Source: CAZPRW01 sp964577805 (GTDB lineage: Bacteria; Verrucomicrobiota; Verrucomicrobiia; Opitutales; JAIRKQ01). From it: DNA of 64,000 bases. Within the stretch, counting starts at the first letter, position 1. The number at the start of each line of letters is the position of its first letter. The stretch spans positions 95,323-159,322 of the forward strand of contig CAZOAG010000003.1 of NCBI GenBank assembly GCA_964577805.1, in the 5' to 3' direction. The translations under genes were made by a program, and so were the position numbers. Shown in pieces: positions 27,518-35,971 of this stretch. Under the pieces are notes generated by a model. The model was not told the DNA's origin and searched no databases. It worked only from the letters and a program-made list of their open reading frames with translations.

Positions 27518-27718
27518 ATGGAGAAGATGCTAAAATTATCATTATTGATGTTGGCAGTGGTATTTTGTAATGGATGTGCAAGTGATGATACAACGACAAA
27601 GAACAATTCGCAACTACCATGGGCAAAACCTGCAAAATGGGAAGGTGATCGTACGTTAACACAACAAGACATGTCTTTCTCTACACAACCTGGGAAACGA
27701 TCATTACATTCTCGATAA
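27518..27718 (+). CDS. Small lipoprotein of unknown function
   Basis: The 66-aa protein has a lipoprotein signal peptide (MEKMLKLSLLMLAVVFCNGC) with Cys at the cleavage site, then a short polar domain (SQLPWAKPAKWEGDRTL). The LPW.(K/R)PA.WEG phrase is one I associate with short envelope lipoproteins in Verrucomicrobiota. Alternative starts at 27479 and 27527 exist. It ends 13 bases before rsmI and is probably cotranscribed. Function unknown. Confidence 0.7.
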   Translation: MEKMLKLSLLMLAVVFCNGCASDDTTTKNNSQLPWAKPAKWEGDRTLTQQDMSFSTQPGKRSLHSR

Positions 27719-27731
27719 TAATTTAAACAAC

Positions 27732-28415
27732 ATGGCGCATTTGGTAATCATTCCAACCCCGATTGGCAACCTTGGAGATATGTCGCAACGCGCGATTGAC
27801 GCATTGTCATCGTGTGATATTATATTGTGCGAAGATACAAGAGTGTGTTCTAGATTGCTATCACAATATGGCATAAAAAAACAAATGATGACCTATCGCG
27901 ATGATAACGAATCCAAGCAATGTAATTCTGTCATTAATATAATACAGTCTGGAAGGACAGTAGGATTGACAAGCGACGCTGGGACACCAGCAATATCTGA
28001 CCCAGGATACCGAATTGTACATGCATGTCGAAAAAACAATATCCCAGTAATATCAATTCCTGGACCATGTGCCGCGATAACAACATTAGCCGCATCGGGA
28101 CTACCAAGTGATAAATTTTTATTCGTCGGATTTTTGCCGAATAAATCACATGGCAGACAAAAATTTTTCAGCGAACATAAATCATCGTATTACAGCATAA
28201 TATTATATGAATCATGTCACCGCATAGAAAAATTTCTAGAGGATGCCAACTTAATTTTGGGCAGTCAACGAACAATATGTATAGCAAAAGAAATAACAAA
28301 ACTACATGAATCATTTTTTGTAGGAAAACTAGAAGAAGCATTATCAATGATCAAAAAACAACCACAAAAAGGAGAATATACTATTGTGATTGCACCTGAA
28401 AAATATGAATTTTAA
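27732..28415 (+). CDS. rsmI: 16S rRNA 2'-O-ribose C1402 methyltransferase
   Basis: The 227-aa protein matches RsmI (YraL) along its length: LVIIPTPIGNLGDMSQRAID at the N-terminus, CEDTRVCSRLLSQYGI, TSDAGTPAISDPGYRIV (SAM-binding), IPGPCAAITTLAASGLPSD and LYESCHRIEKFL. RsmI methylates the ribose of C1402 in the decoding centre of 16S rRNA. The C-terminus is shorter than in E. coli RsmI, lacking the last helical extension, which is common. Plus-strand neighbours are a small lipoprotein and nusB. Confidence 0.96.
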   Translation: MAHLVIIPTPIGNLGDMSQRAIDALSSCDIILCEDTRVCSRLLSQYGIKKQMMTYRDDNESKQCNSVINIIQSGRTVGLTSDAGTPAISDPGYRIVHACRKNNIPVISIPGPCAAITTLAASGLPSDKFLFVGFLPNKSHGRQKFFSEHKSSYYSIILYESCHRIEKFLEDANLILGSQRTICIAKEITKLHESFFVGKLEEALSMIKKQPQKGEYTIVIAPEKYEF

Positions 28416-28539
28416 AACCACCAGCAATAGTTGCTATCGAAACTTTGTACAACTAAAAAATCAGGATTTAAAAACATAAAAATTTTATTGTAAGATAATG
28501 TCTTTTATCATAAGTCTTGCGACATAAGGAAATCATACA

Positions 28540-28992
28540 ATGTCGGAAATTATACCAGACGGAATTTCAGTACGTAGAAAAAATCGCATTTTTGCTGTAC
28601 AATTCATGTATTCGTGGTCGATCAATAAGAATGAACAATTTTGGCAAACGGAAGAAATTGTTGAAGCATTTGCCAATGAATATTTTAAAGAACATTCCGA
28701 TTTCAAATTCGGAAAGGAACTAGCAATTGGGACAGTAGAAAACATTGATATAGTTGATGACCTGATCAAAGAGCATGCCACTCATTGGACACTGGACAGG
28801 ATAGCGATCACAGATCTGGCGATTCTACGAGTAGCAATATACGAAATGGTGTTTCGCGAAGATGTACCACCGATCGTAGCAATGAATGAAGCGATTGATA
28901 TCGGGAAAATGATATCTACTGATGAATCTAGTAGATTTTTGAACGGCGTTCTTGACAGTGTAAAAAAGAAATTAACTCGATCATTGCGCTAA
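28540..28992 (+). CDS. nusB: Transcription antitermination factor NusB
   Basis: The 150-aa all-helical protein has the NusB start (RRKNRIFAVQFMYSWSIN, as in ARxxAVQALYxW) and end (WTLDRIAITDLAILRVAIYE, then VPPIVAMNEAIDIGKM and SSRFLNGVLDSV). NusB binds boxA RNA with NusE/S10 for rRNA antitermination. AAGGA nine bases upstream is a good ribosome site. The gene ends at an intrinsic terminator immediately followed by a minisatellite. Confidence 0.95.
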   Translation: MSEIIPDGISVRRKNRIFAVQFMYSWSINKNEQFWQTEEIVEAFANEYFKEHSDFKFGKELAIGTVENIDIVDDLIKEHATHWTLDRIAITDLAILRVAIYEMVFREDVPPIVAMNEAIDIGKMISTDESSRFLNGVLDSVKKKLTRSLR

Positions 28993-29022
28993 TCAGTCTA
29001 TCATTTTATTAATTATTACAGG

Positions 29023-29066
29023 TCTCACAAAATTCCTACATACTAGGCTAACTTTGTGAGATTTTT
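29023..29066 (+). terminator. Intrinsic terminator of nusB
   Basis: The 9-bp stem TCTCACAAA (29023-29031) and TTTGTGAGA (29053-29061) is followed by TTTTTAT. The first minisatellite unit begins only a few bases further on. Confidence 0.85.
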
Positions 29067-29070
29067 ATAT

Positions 29071-29139
29071 CCCGCGAGTCCGATTATCCCGCGAGTCCGA
29101 TTATCCCGCGAGTCCGATTATCCCGCGAGTCCGATTATC
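29071..29139. repeat. 17-bp GC-rich minisatellite, interrupted by assembly gap
   Basis: Four identical 17-bp units (CCCGCGAGTCCGATTAT) start at 29071, 29088, 29105 and 29122; a fifth is cut by the gap at 29140. After the gap the sequence resumes at 29240 with a partial unit (CCGCGAG). The unit is about 59% GC inside AT-rich non-coding sequence, and 17 is not a multiple of three, so it is not a protein repeat. Confidence 0.95.
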
Positions 29140-29239
29140 NNNNNNNNNNNNNNNNNNNNNNNNNNNNNNNNNNNNNNNNNNNNNNNNNNNNNNNNNNNNN
29201 NNNNNNNNNNNNNNNNNNNNNNNNNNNNNNNNNNNNNNN
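29140..29239. other. Assembly gap (100 N) inside the 17-bp minisatellite
   Basis: Exactly 100 N are flanked on both sides by the same 17-bp repeat, so the true array is longer than shown and its length is unknown. Confidence 0.97.
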
Positions 29240-29871
29240 CCGCGAGATTTGTATAAGCAGCTAAAACATTCTATGAGACAACAATCGTTTCTCAAATATT
29301 AAAAAGCATATTTTTGATATACTCTAACTAAACAATCAATTACGCGCATTGATTTGATCAACATTCAATTACTGCAACATAAACATAAAGAATGATTTAA
29401 CAGGTTCTTATTTCTGTTTGAAGGTTTGTGTCTTAAATATGTAATCATTGATTCCAGATTCTATAACTTTGTTTTGCCCGGTTCTTATATAGTGTTTTTT
29501 AATATAAAAATGACTTTATATGAAATTTATTAACATAAAAAACTTTCACGCACTTTTAGAACCAAATTTAAAAATCTACAATTTCTGTTGTTGCAGAATA
29601 AAATTTAAGATAAATTGCAAAACGTATAATTTTCAAACAGCTTCACTTGTTTAAAAGCGCTTCATTATATCTGACATAACAAACTACTGTAAACACAAAA
29701 TACCAACCTGCCACCTAAACATTTACTTACCAATTGAGCAATTTCCGCACTATTACTCTTCAAACGTTTAATTTTAAAGATGACAAATAAAGACATCAGC
29801 ATCTTTCTTGGAAATGATAAGGACCGATAACATCTAAGCACCAACCGTTATTATAAAACTTTATTTATCGA
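29240..29871. other. AT-rich non-coding region with a possible tRNA remnant
   Basis: About 630 bases hold no ORF of note. At 29701-29752 the minus strand reads like a decayed tRNA 5' half (GCGGAAATTGCTCAATTGG and then TAAGT), but the D stem does not close and no anticodon or T arm follows. Nothing else recognisable was seen. Confidence 0.5.
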
Positions 29872-29906
29872 ATAAAAAGAGCTCCCAACAAAAATGTGCT
29901 GGAAGC
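29872..29906 (-). terminator. Intrinsic terminator of the ATP/ADP translocase gene
   Basis: On the minus strand GCTTCCAGC pairs with GTTGGGAGC (two G-T pairs allowed) around a short loop and is followed by TCTTTTT. It lies about 40 bases past the translocase stop codon. Confidence 0.7.
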
Positions 29907-29942
29907 CCTGGTCCGTGTAAAACTTTTTAATTATTATCTAAT

Positions 29943-31475
29943 TTATTCTTGTGCAGCATTTGCACGTGTTACTGCTGCTATCTTCTTGCTCAATGCTTTT
30001 ACAGCGAGCATCCACGTTGTAGTAAACACGATCAATACACCGAACAATATTGGAGCGATACCAATCAACTCTGCCTTTGTTCCAGTAATACCTCCAACAA
30101 TTGCCAACAACGTTGACTGAATTACGGCACCACCTGCCTTGCCCAAACGTCCACCTATAACATCAACAACGACTTTACCTTTGACCTTCATTTCGTCATC
30201 AAGCGGAATATAAGCCATCTCTTTTGTCAAATCAAACAGTGCATATTTCGTTGACTTCGCCAATATCAATATTGTCGCACCAATCATGACAGCAACAAAG
30301 ATAGGGTTTGTTCCCCACTGCGCCAACAATTCAGCACAATTCTCACGCCATAAAATAAACGCGAAAAACGCACTACCTGCTATCAATGTCAATGCAGGAG
30401 TAATAAGTGCCGCCGTAAGCCAGCTGAAACGACGCAAAATATTGCCACCAATGATCATTACAAATATTGATACAACACCTGTATAGAAGGTATAATTGCT
30501 CATGAACGAGTTAAATTCATTCTTGCTAGGATATAGCAACTTTGCCTGTCCCTTCCACAAACCTTCAATAACATTTACGCTAACACCATAACAAATTACC
30601 AATGCGGCGATCAATCCCAAATATGGCGACGTTACCATGATTTTCATGCTCTGCCAGAATCCTAACTTTGCCTTTTTCTTCTTTGCACCTGGCAACTCTG
30701 GTTTATCGTACAAATTCTTATCAGTCAAAACGTATTTGTATATCCAACGATACAATCCCATTACACACAACCCAGACAGAACAACAATACCCATCAACCA
30801 GTGCAATGTAACACCCCAACGGTCTACACCTGCAGGAACTTTAATCTTCGAAAAATAATCAGCTATTTGACCAGCAAACAACAATGAAAACTGTGCCAAC
30901 AATCCGAAAAACGCATAAAATCGCTTAGCTTCCGATGTTTTGCAAATCTGGTTAGCAAACTGCCAAAACAACAGGGACAACGTCGCACTACCCCATAATT
31001 CCGCCATAACAAAGAAAGCAGCATATGACCAATTCCCAACAATAGCTAATGGCCAACGAAATGCTTCAGAACATGATGACTGCCAATTCTTTACAGTCTC
31101 AACAGAAGGATGAAGCACATCAATATTTGGATAAAGAACAAATCCAAACAGCCCAAAAAACAATACGAACGATCCAACAGTGACATAGAACAATTTTTCA
31201 TTGCTCATCACATCACTTCCTTTTGCATACAACAGTGTGAATAGAATCGCACTAGGCATGACAAAATAGAACTTCAAAAACGACAATACCTCAGCTCCTG
31301 AATTAGGCGCTGTGACAATCATCGCATCTTTCATGTTTCTCAAACATGTATAGTTAAACAAAATAAAGAAAAACATCATTCCCATAGGCAAAGCCTTTTT
31401 GACCTCAAACCCATGTATTGGGAAAAATATTTTTCTTAACCTACCGAATTCCGGTGCCACAACATTATCACTCAT
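29943..31475 (-). CDS. ATP/ADP translocase (NTT, Npt1/Tlc-type energy-parasite carrier)
   Basis: The 510-aa protein has about 12 membrane helices and the full set of NTT family motifs: FFILFNYTCLRNMKDAMIVT near the N-terminus, FFVMAELWGSATLSLLFWQF in the middle, and STKYALFDLTKEMAYIPLDD followed by KGKVVVDVIGGRLGKAGGA. These match chlamydial Npt1 and rickettsial Tlc very closely. Such carriers exchange bacterial ADP for host ATP, or import other nucleotides, across the inner membrane. They occur in obligate intracellular bacteria and plastids. The last two motifs are those of the ATP/ADP exchanger subtype, but substrate range needs assay. It sits downstream of pyrG on the same strand. Confidence 0.95.
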   Translation of the reverse strand: MSDNVVAPEFGRLRKIFFPIHGFEVKKALPMGMMFFFILFNYTCLRNMKDAMIVTAPNSGAEVLSFLKFYFVMPSAILFTLLYAKGSDVMSNEKLFYVTVGSFVLFFGLFGFVLYPNIDVLHPSVETVKNWQSSCSEAFRWPLAIVGNWSYAAFFVMAELWGSATLSLLFWQFANQICKTSEAKRFYAFFGLLAQFSLLFAGQIADYFSKIKVPAGVDRWGVTLHWLMGIVVLSGLCVMGLYRWIYKYVLTDKNLYDKPELPGAKKKKAKLGFWQSMKIMVTSPYLGLIAALVICYGVSVNVIEGLWKGQAKLLYPSKNEFNSFMSNYTFYTGVVSIFVMIIGGNILRRFSWLTAALITPALTLIAGSAFFAFILWRENCAELLAQWGTNPIFVAVMIGATILILAKSTKYALFDLTKEMAYIPLDDEMKVKGKVVVDVIGGRLGKAGGAVIQSTLLAIVGGITGTKAELIGIAPILFGVLIVFTTTWMLAVKALSKKIAAVTRANAAQE

Positions 31476-31555
31476 CGCAAACCTTACATTTTGTAAATTA
31501 AAATTTATCTATGACATATATTCAAAACAAAATCAACAATAAATATCAAAAATTG

Positions 31556-33142
31556 TCATTCTTTACCAGCTGCACGAACAAATTCACGGAATAATGGATG
31601 AGCTGAAAACGGCTTAGACAGGAATTCTGGATGGAATTGCACAGCAACAAACCATCGGTGTTCTGGAATTTCAACAATTTCTATTAATCCTGTCTGTGGA
31701 TTGCGTCCTGCTACTTTTAATCCACATTCCGTTAAAACATTTTCGAACTTCGGATTAAATTCATATCGATGACGATGACGCTCTACAATATTCCTATTTT
31801 TATATGCTAAAAAAGAAAAAGTATTTTCCACCAACTCACAATCGTACGCCCCCAATCGCATCGTTCCGCCCTTCTCATGTACGACTGCTTGATCTCCCAT
31901 CAAACAAATGACATGATTTTTAGCAGAATTATCAAACTCTTCACTTGTCGCATCATCTATCTTTGCGATATTACGTGCAAATTCGATAGTAGCGATATGC
32001 ATCCCTAAACAAATTCCTAAAAATGGTATATTATTTTCACGGGCATATTGTGCTGCCAAAACCTTACCTTCTGTCCCACGATTTCCAAAACCGCCAGGAA
32101 TCAATATCCCATCTACCCCTTCTAAACATCCAGTTCCTGTCCGCTCAATATCTTCAGCATCAATTGATACAGTTTCTACTTTACACTTATTTTCTATACC
32201 AGCATGTGCAAGTGCTTCAAAAACTGATTTATATGCATCTTTCAATGCAGTATATTTTCCAACAACACCAATTTTTACCATTGATTGTGCATTTGCAATA
32301 CTATCAATAATTTTTTCCCATTTCGAAATGTCACAATGGCCGATATTCAATGATAATTTGCTCAAAACAATCTCATCTAAATGTTCTCGATGCAATACAA
32401 CAGGCAACTCATATACAGACAACTGCAAATCACGTTCCTCTATAACACATCGTTTTTCGACATTACAAAACATGCTCAGTTTATCTTTCGTATCCTGATC
32501 TAATGAAACCTCAGTACGACAGATTAAAACATCTGGCTGAATTCCAATTTCACGCAATTTCGCTACACTTTGTTGTGATGGCTTTGTCTTGATTTCCCCC
32601 GCTGCTCGTAAATATGGAACCAACGTCATGTGAATGTACAACACATTTTCCCTGCCAACTTCCATTGCCATTTGCCGCATTGCTTCCAAAAATGGCAAAC
32701 TTTCAATATCGCCAACAGTACCACCTATCTCCGTTATTAGGATGTCACAATCATTCGCACCACGTTGAAATTTTTCTTTAATCTCTTCTGTGACATGCGG
32801 AATTATTTGAACAGTTTTTCCTAAAAAATCCCCACGTCGTTCTTTTTGTAATATTGATTGATAAATTTGACCAGCTGACACACTATTCTCACGTGATAAT
32901 TTTGTAGAAGTAAACCTTTCGTAATGGCCTAAATCCAAATCTGTCTCAGCACCATCATCTAATACATATACTTCACCGTGTTGAAATGGACTCATCGTAC
33001 CAGGATCAACGTTTAAATAAGGATCAAATTTTTGTAGTTTTACACGATATCCATGTGCTTCCAACAATGCTGCCAGAGCACCACCTGTCAGTCCCTTCCC
33101 CAACGACGAAACAACACCACCACTGACAAATATGTACTTCAT
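31556..33142 (-). CDS. pyrG: CTP synthase
   Basis: The 528-aa enzyme has both domains. The N-terminal amidoligase begins MKYIFVSGGVVSSLGKGLTG and includes KFDPYLNVDPGTMSPFQHGE and ITEIGGTVGDIESLPFLEA. The C-terminal glutaminase has IPGGFGNRGTEGK, the nucleophile in FLGICLGMHIA, and the His/Glu of VQFHPEF. It makes CTP from UTP, ATP and glutamine in the cytoplasm. Keeping CTP synthesis next to a nucleotide importer suggests that CTP is not fully obtained from the host. tRNA-Arg(CCG) lies upstream on the same strand. Confidence 0.97.
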   Translation of the reverse strand: MKYIFVSGGVVSSLGKGLTGGALAALLEAHGYRVKLQKFDPYLNVDPGTMSPFQHGEVYVLDDGAETDLDLGHYERFTSTKLSRENSVSAGQIYQSILQKERRGDFLGKTVQIIPHVTEEIKEKFQRGANDCDILITEIGGTVGDIESLPFLEAMRQMAMEVGRENVLYIHMTLVPYLRAAGEIKTKPSQQSVAKLREIGIQPDVLICRTEVSLDQDTKDKLSMFCNVEKRCVIEERDLQLSVYELPVVLHREHLDEIVLSKLSLNIGHCDISKWEKIIDSIANAQSMVKIGVVGKYTALKDAYKSVFEALAHAGIENKCKVETVSIDAEDIERTGTGCLEGVDGILIPGGFGNRGTEGKVLAAQYARENNIPFLGICLGMHIATIEFARNIAKIDDATSEEFDNSAKNHVICLMGDQAVVHEKGGTMRLGAYDCELVENTFSFLAYKNRNIVERHRHRYEFNPKFENVLTECGLKVAGRNPQTGLIEIVEIPEHRWFVAVQFHPEFLSKPFSAHPLFREFVRAAGKE

Positions 33143-33298
33143 ACAACCACTGAATTTGTTTTTTTAACAGTTAAGACAAGTCAAAATATATCATAGTAAA
33201 TTTTGTTATATGAGAATTAAACATTGCAATCGGTATAAACAAAAGACAAACAAGAGAACCAATCGCAAGCTATAAACAAATTTTCGAATTAGAAAATA

Positions 33299-33373
33299 TG
33301 GCGCTCGCGTCGGGATTCGAACCCGAATTTCCGGCTTCGGAGGCCAGCGCTCTATCCATTAAACTACGCAAGC
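33299..33373 (-). tRNA. tRNA-Arg (anticodon CCG)
   Basis: A 75-base tRNA is read on the minus strand. The acceptor arms GCTTGCG and CGCGAGC pair (one G-T), discriminator G and encoded CCA follow, and the anticodon stem CTGGC/GCCGG encloses CTCCGAA with anticodon CCG. The T arm has the TTCGAAT core. Confidence 0.95.
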
Positions 33374-33485
33374 AAACACGAAAACAAAAAAACAGAGATG
33401 ATATTAAGCATCTTGCAGTCAATTAAAATCATCAACTGAATTTAATGATTAATAGATATGCTCTGAATGTATTATTAAAAAAATA

Positions 33486-34640
33486 TCAATAAACATCGCG
33501 TTGATAACGACGTTCTTTTTTCATCGTTTTAAACATATTTTCTGCAGATTCATCTGTCATTCCACCAACCTCTACAGCAATTTTCTTCAACATACTATCA
33601 ACATCAACTGCCATACGAGATGCATCACCACAAACATAAATATATGCGCCAGATGAAATCCATGACCAAACATCATCGCGGCATTCCCACATCCTGTCTT
33701 GAACATAAACTTTCTGTTCTTGATCACGAGAAAACGCCAATTGCAAATTATCCAAAACTCCATTGCGTTGATATTCTGTCAATTCATCTTCAAGCAAGAA
33801 ATCATCTGCACGGCGACGATCACCAAAAAACAACCAATTCCTGCCAACTTTATTACCGTTCGACTTCAAGGAAGCACGTTCCTGCAAAAATCCACGAAAA
33901 GGAGCAATTCCTACTCCAGGGCCTATCATAATAACGTCAACTTCTTGATTTTGTGGTAATGCAAATGGTGATTTTACTACAAAGATCTTTACTTCCTCAT
34001 TTTGTTCAAGAACAGATGATAAATAATGTGAAGCAACACCATACCGTTTGTTTCCTCTATCATTCGTGTACATAACCTCGCTGACAACAAGATGAATTTC
34101 ATCAGACAACACTAACGGTGATGATGCAATTGAATACAACCGTGGCATTAATCGCTTCAGTACATTTACTAACGACTGAACATCGTCTATCTTGAATGAC
34201 TCAAATTTATGAAGAACCTCCAATAACGAAAACGACTTTAATCTTTTTTTGCAATCATCACTATCTCCCAAAATATTTTGACGTAAATAATCAATGTCCT
34301 TTTGATTGCTCAAACATCCAACAAACCACTCAAAAAACTTACGCGGCAACTCATTAATGTCCAATGATTCAGACAATGCTGATACAATATTTGTATTCTG
34401 TTCATTATATGGCAAAACAACTTCTGCATCACCTAAAATATTTAAACATTCCAATATCGACTTAACGTCATCTATGTTATTTTTCGGCAACACGCCTAAT
34501 GCATCACCGCATTTATACGTAATCCCACTATCGGCAATGTCCAATACTACCCGTTGAACATTTTTTCCGCTATTGATACCAGAAACACGAATACGCGACT
34601 TTAATCGTGACAAGAATGGATTATCTCTGTTAAAAAGCAT
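33486..34640 (-). CDS. CysJ-like FAD/NADPH flavoreductase without flavodoxin domain
   Basis: The 384-aa protein corresponds to the C-terminal two-thirds of sulfite reductase flavoprotein. Seen are FAD binding (RLYSIASSP, GVASHYL), NADPH binding (IMIGPGVGIAPFRGFLQER, WLFFGDRRRADDFLLEDEL), the YVCGDASRMA motif and the CysJ-type end RYQRDVY. The N-terminal FMN flavodoxin domain of CysJ and P450 reductase is absent. Chlamydiae keep a similarly shortened protein. It may pass electrons from NADPH to a separate flavodoxin or ferredoxin; the partner is not in the window. An upstream TTG at 34679 would add 13 residues; the ATG at 34640 is preferred. Confidence 0.88.
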   Translation of the reverse strand: MLFNRDNPFLSRLKSRIRVSGINSGKNVQRVVLDIADSGITYKCGDALGVLPKNNIDDVKSILECLNILGDAEVVLPYNEQNTNIVSALSESLDINELPRKFFEWFVGCLSNQKDIDYLRQNILGDSDDCKKRLKSFSLLEVLHKFESFKIDDVQSLVNVLKRLMPRLYSIASSPLVLSDEIHLVVSEVMYTNDRGNKRYGVASHYLSSVLEQNEEVKIFVVKSPFALPQNQEVDVIMIGPGVGIAPFRGFLQERASLKSNGNKVGRNWLFFGDRRRADDFLLEDELTEYQRNGVLDNLQLAFSRDQEQKVYVQDRMWECRDDVWSWISSGAYIYVCGDASRMAVDVDSMLKKIAVEVGGMTDESAENMFKTMKKERRYQRDVY

Positions 34641-34734
34641 CTCTTCAACAAAGATAAATAGCAGCCAATAAAACTTCAAGACAATTCGGGCAAAATTACC
34701 ATGTTAATATCGCAACCATGTGTGCTATGATGTT

Positions 34735-34806
34735 TGGGTGAGTCACGGGTCTTGGGTGAGTCACGGGTCTTGGGTGAGTCACGGGTCTTGGGTGAGTCAC
34801 GGGTCT
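34735..34806. repeat. 18-bp GC-rich minisatellite, interrupted by assembly gap
   Basis: Four identical 18-bp units (TGGGTGAGTCACGGGTCT) start at 34735, 34753, 34771 and 34789; a partial unit (TGGGTGAGTCA) follows the gap at 34907. With a period divisible by three, one minus-strand frame reads TRDSPK repeatedly, but there is no credible gene around it. It lies in the divergent promoter region of two operons. Confidence 0.95.
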
Positions 34807-34906
34807 NNNNNNNNNNNNNNNNNNNNNNNNNNNNNNNNNNNNNNNNNNNNNNNNNNNNNNNNNNNNNNNNNNNNNNNNNNNNNNNNNNNNNNNNNNNNNN
34901 NNNNNN
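34807..34906. other. Assembly gap (100 N) inside the 18-bp minisatellite
   Basis: Exactly 100 N are flanked by the same 18-bp repeat on both sides; the real array length is unknown. Confidence 0.97.
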
Positions 34907-35074
34907 TGGGTGAGTCAGCAAAAAACAATTTTGCACTTTTTGGTGTTTATCAATAGCATAAATAACATCAATTGCGATTTTTTGTTCGCAAATAGCATAA
35001 AATTCGTATAGTAAGCACTGGTTTTAGGTTTTTATATAGTTGAGAAAGATAATAAAGGAGTAAAATTTCGCGTC

Positions 35075-35965
35075 GTGAGCAGTCTTCCATTAAACAAAAT
35101 GATTGTATCGTTATTAGAACCAATCAAAACACAACCTTCGCAAACACAGCCAAAATTAAAAAAAATAAATAATATTCGCGCTGTATTATTTGATGTCTAC
35201 GGGACATTATTAACAACCAATGTCGGAGCAAATTCACTATCGGAACCTAGTGTAGAGTTCGACCAAGCAATAATATCAGCATTGGAAGCATCTGATTTCG
35301 ACATTTTTGACAAAAAGGTCCCTTTCAGCAGATTATATGTTGAGCATGTACGTGCCCATTATGACATACGACATGCAGAAGGGATTACTTATCCAGAAAT
35401 CAATATTTGCGATGTGTGGCAAGATTTTCTAAATGAATTATTCGCAAGTGGCACCATTGATGGTGATTTAACAGAACGTGCAATTAGACGATTAATCATA
35501 CGACATGAATGTATGGTAAATCCTGTTTGGCCACAAAGTTGTGCATTAGAATGTTTGCGCAAATTGCAAGACCGTAACATAGCAATGGGAACAATATCAA
35601 CGGCACAGTTCTATACACCGATTACTATGGAAGCACTATTCCAAAATAGTTTAGAAACATTAGGGTTTAAACGTCCGATCTGCATATGGTCATATGAACA
35701 TCGCCATCGCAAACCATCTGCTATAATGTTTCAACTATGCGTAGAAGGACTAAAAGCATTAGGAATTAGTCCAGAAGAAGCAATTTATGTCGGCAATGAT
35801 ATGGTCAATGATATCATTCCAGCGAATAAAGTCGGGTTAAAAACAGCACTATTTGCAGGAGATGACAGCTCTTTAAGATTGCATGAGGACAACGAAGAAG
35901 CATCTAAAACCAAGCCGACCATTATATTCAATTCATTTTCTCAATTACTAGATAGTTTAGTTTGA
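35075..35965 (+). CDS. HAD-superfamily hydrolase
   Basis: The 296-aa protein has an unusual 40-residue N-terminal leader and then a HAD fold. Motif I is RAVLFDVYGTLLT with the nucleophilic Asp, motif II lies near GTISTAQF, the motif III Lys is in HRKPSAIMF, and motif IV is YVGNDMVNDIIPANKVGLKT. The helical cap between motifs I and II is large (subclass C1). Substrates of such phosphatases cannot be told from sequence. The start is a GTG with AAAGGAG 14 bases upstream; an ATG at 35099 is an alternative. The acyl synthetase gene follows after 6 bases. Confidence 0.85.
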   Translation: MSSLPLNKMIVSLLEPIKTQPSQTQPKLKKINNIRAVLFDVYGTLLTTNVGANSLSEPSVEFDQAIISALEASDFDIFDKKVPFSRLYVEHVRAHYDIRHAEGITYPEINICDVWQDFLNELFASGTIDGDLTERAIRRLIIRHECMVNPVWPQSCALECLRKLQDRNIAMGTISTAQFYTPITMEALFQNSLETLGFKRPICIWSYEHRHRKPSAIMFQLCVEGLKALGISPEEAIYVGNDMVNDIIPANKVGLKTALFAGDDSSLRLHEDNEEASKTKPTIIFNSFSQLLDSLV

Positions 35966-35971
35966 ACCATT

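Larger units (their letters stand above)
34641..35074. other. Divergent intergenic region carrying a minisatellite
   Basis: This stretch separates the minus-strand flavoreductase gene from the plus-strand HAD gene and must hold both promoters. It contains the 18-bp array and the gap annotated separately. The remaining bases are AT-rich; AAAGGAG at about 35055 is a probable ribosome site for the HAD gene. No clear -35/-10 pair was identified. Confidence 0.55.

Noticed and set aside
29071..29139. CRISPR array
   Set aside because: The repeats are directly adjacent with no spacers, and no cas genes are present.
29056..29295. ORFs spanning the first N gap
   Set aside because: They consist of minisatellite and N; the period of 17 shifts frame each unit.
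34676..34956. ORFs reading TRDSPK or WVSHGS repeats across the second gap
   Set aside because: They arise from the 18-bp minisatellite and the N run; no start context or flanking protein sequence supports a gene.
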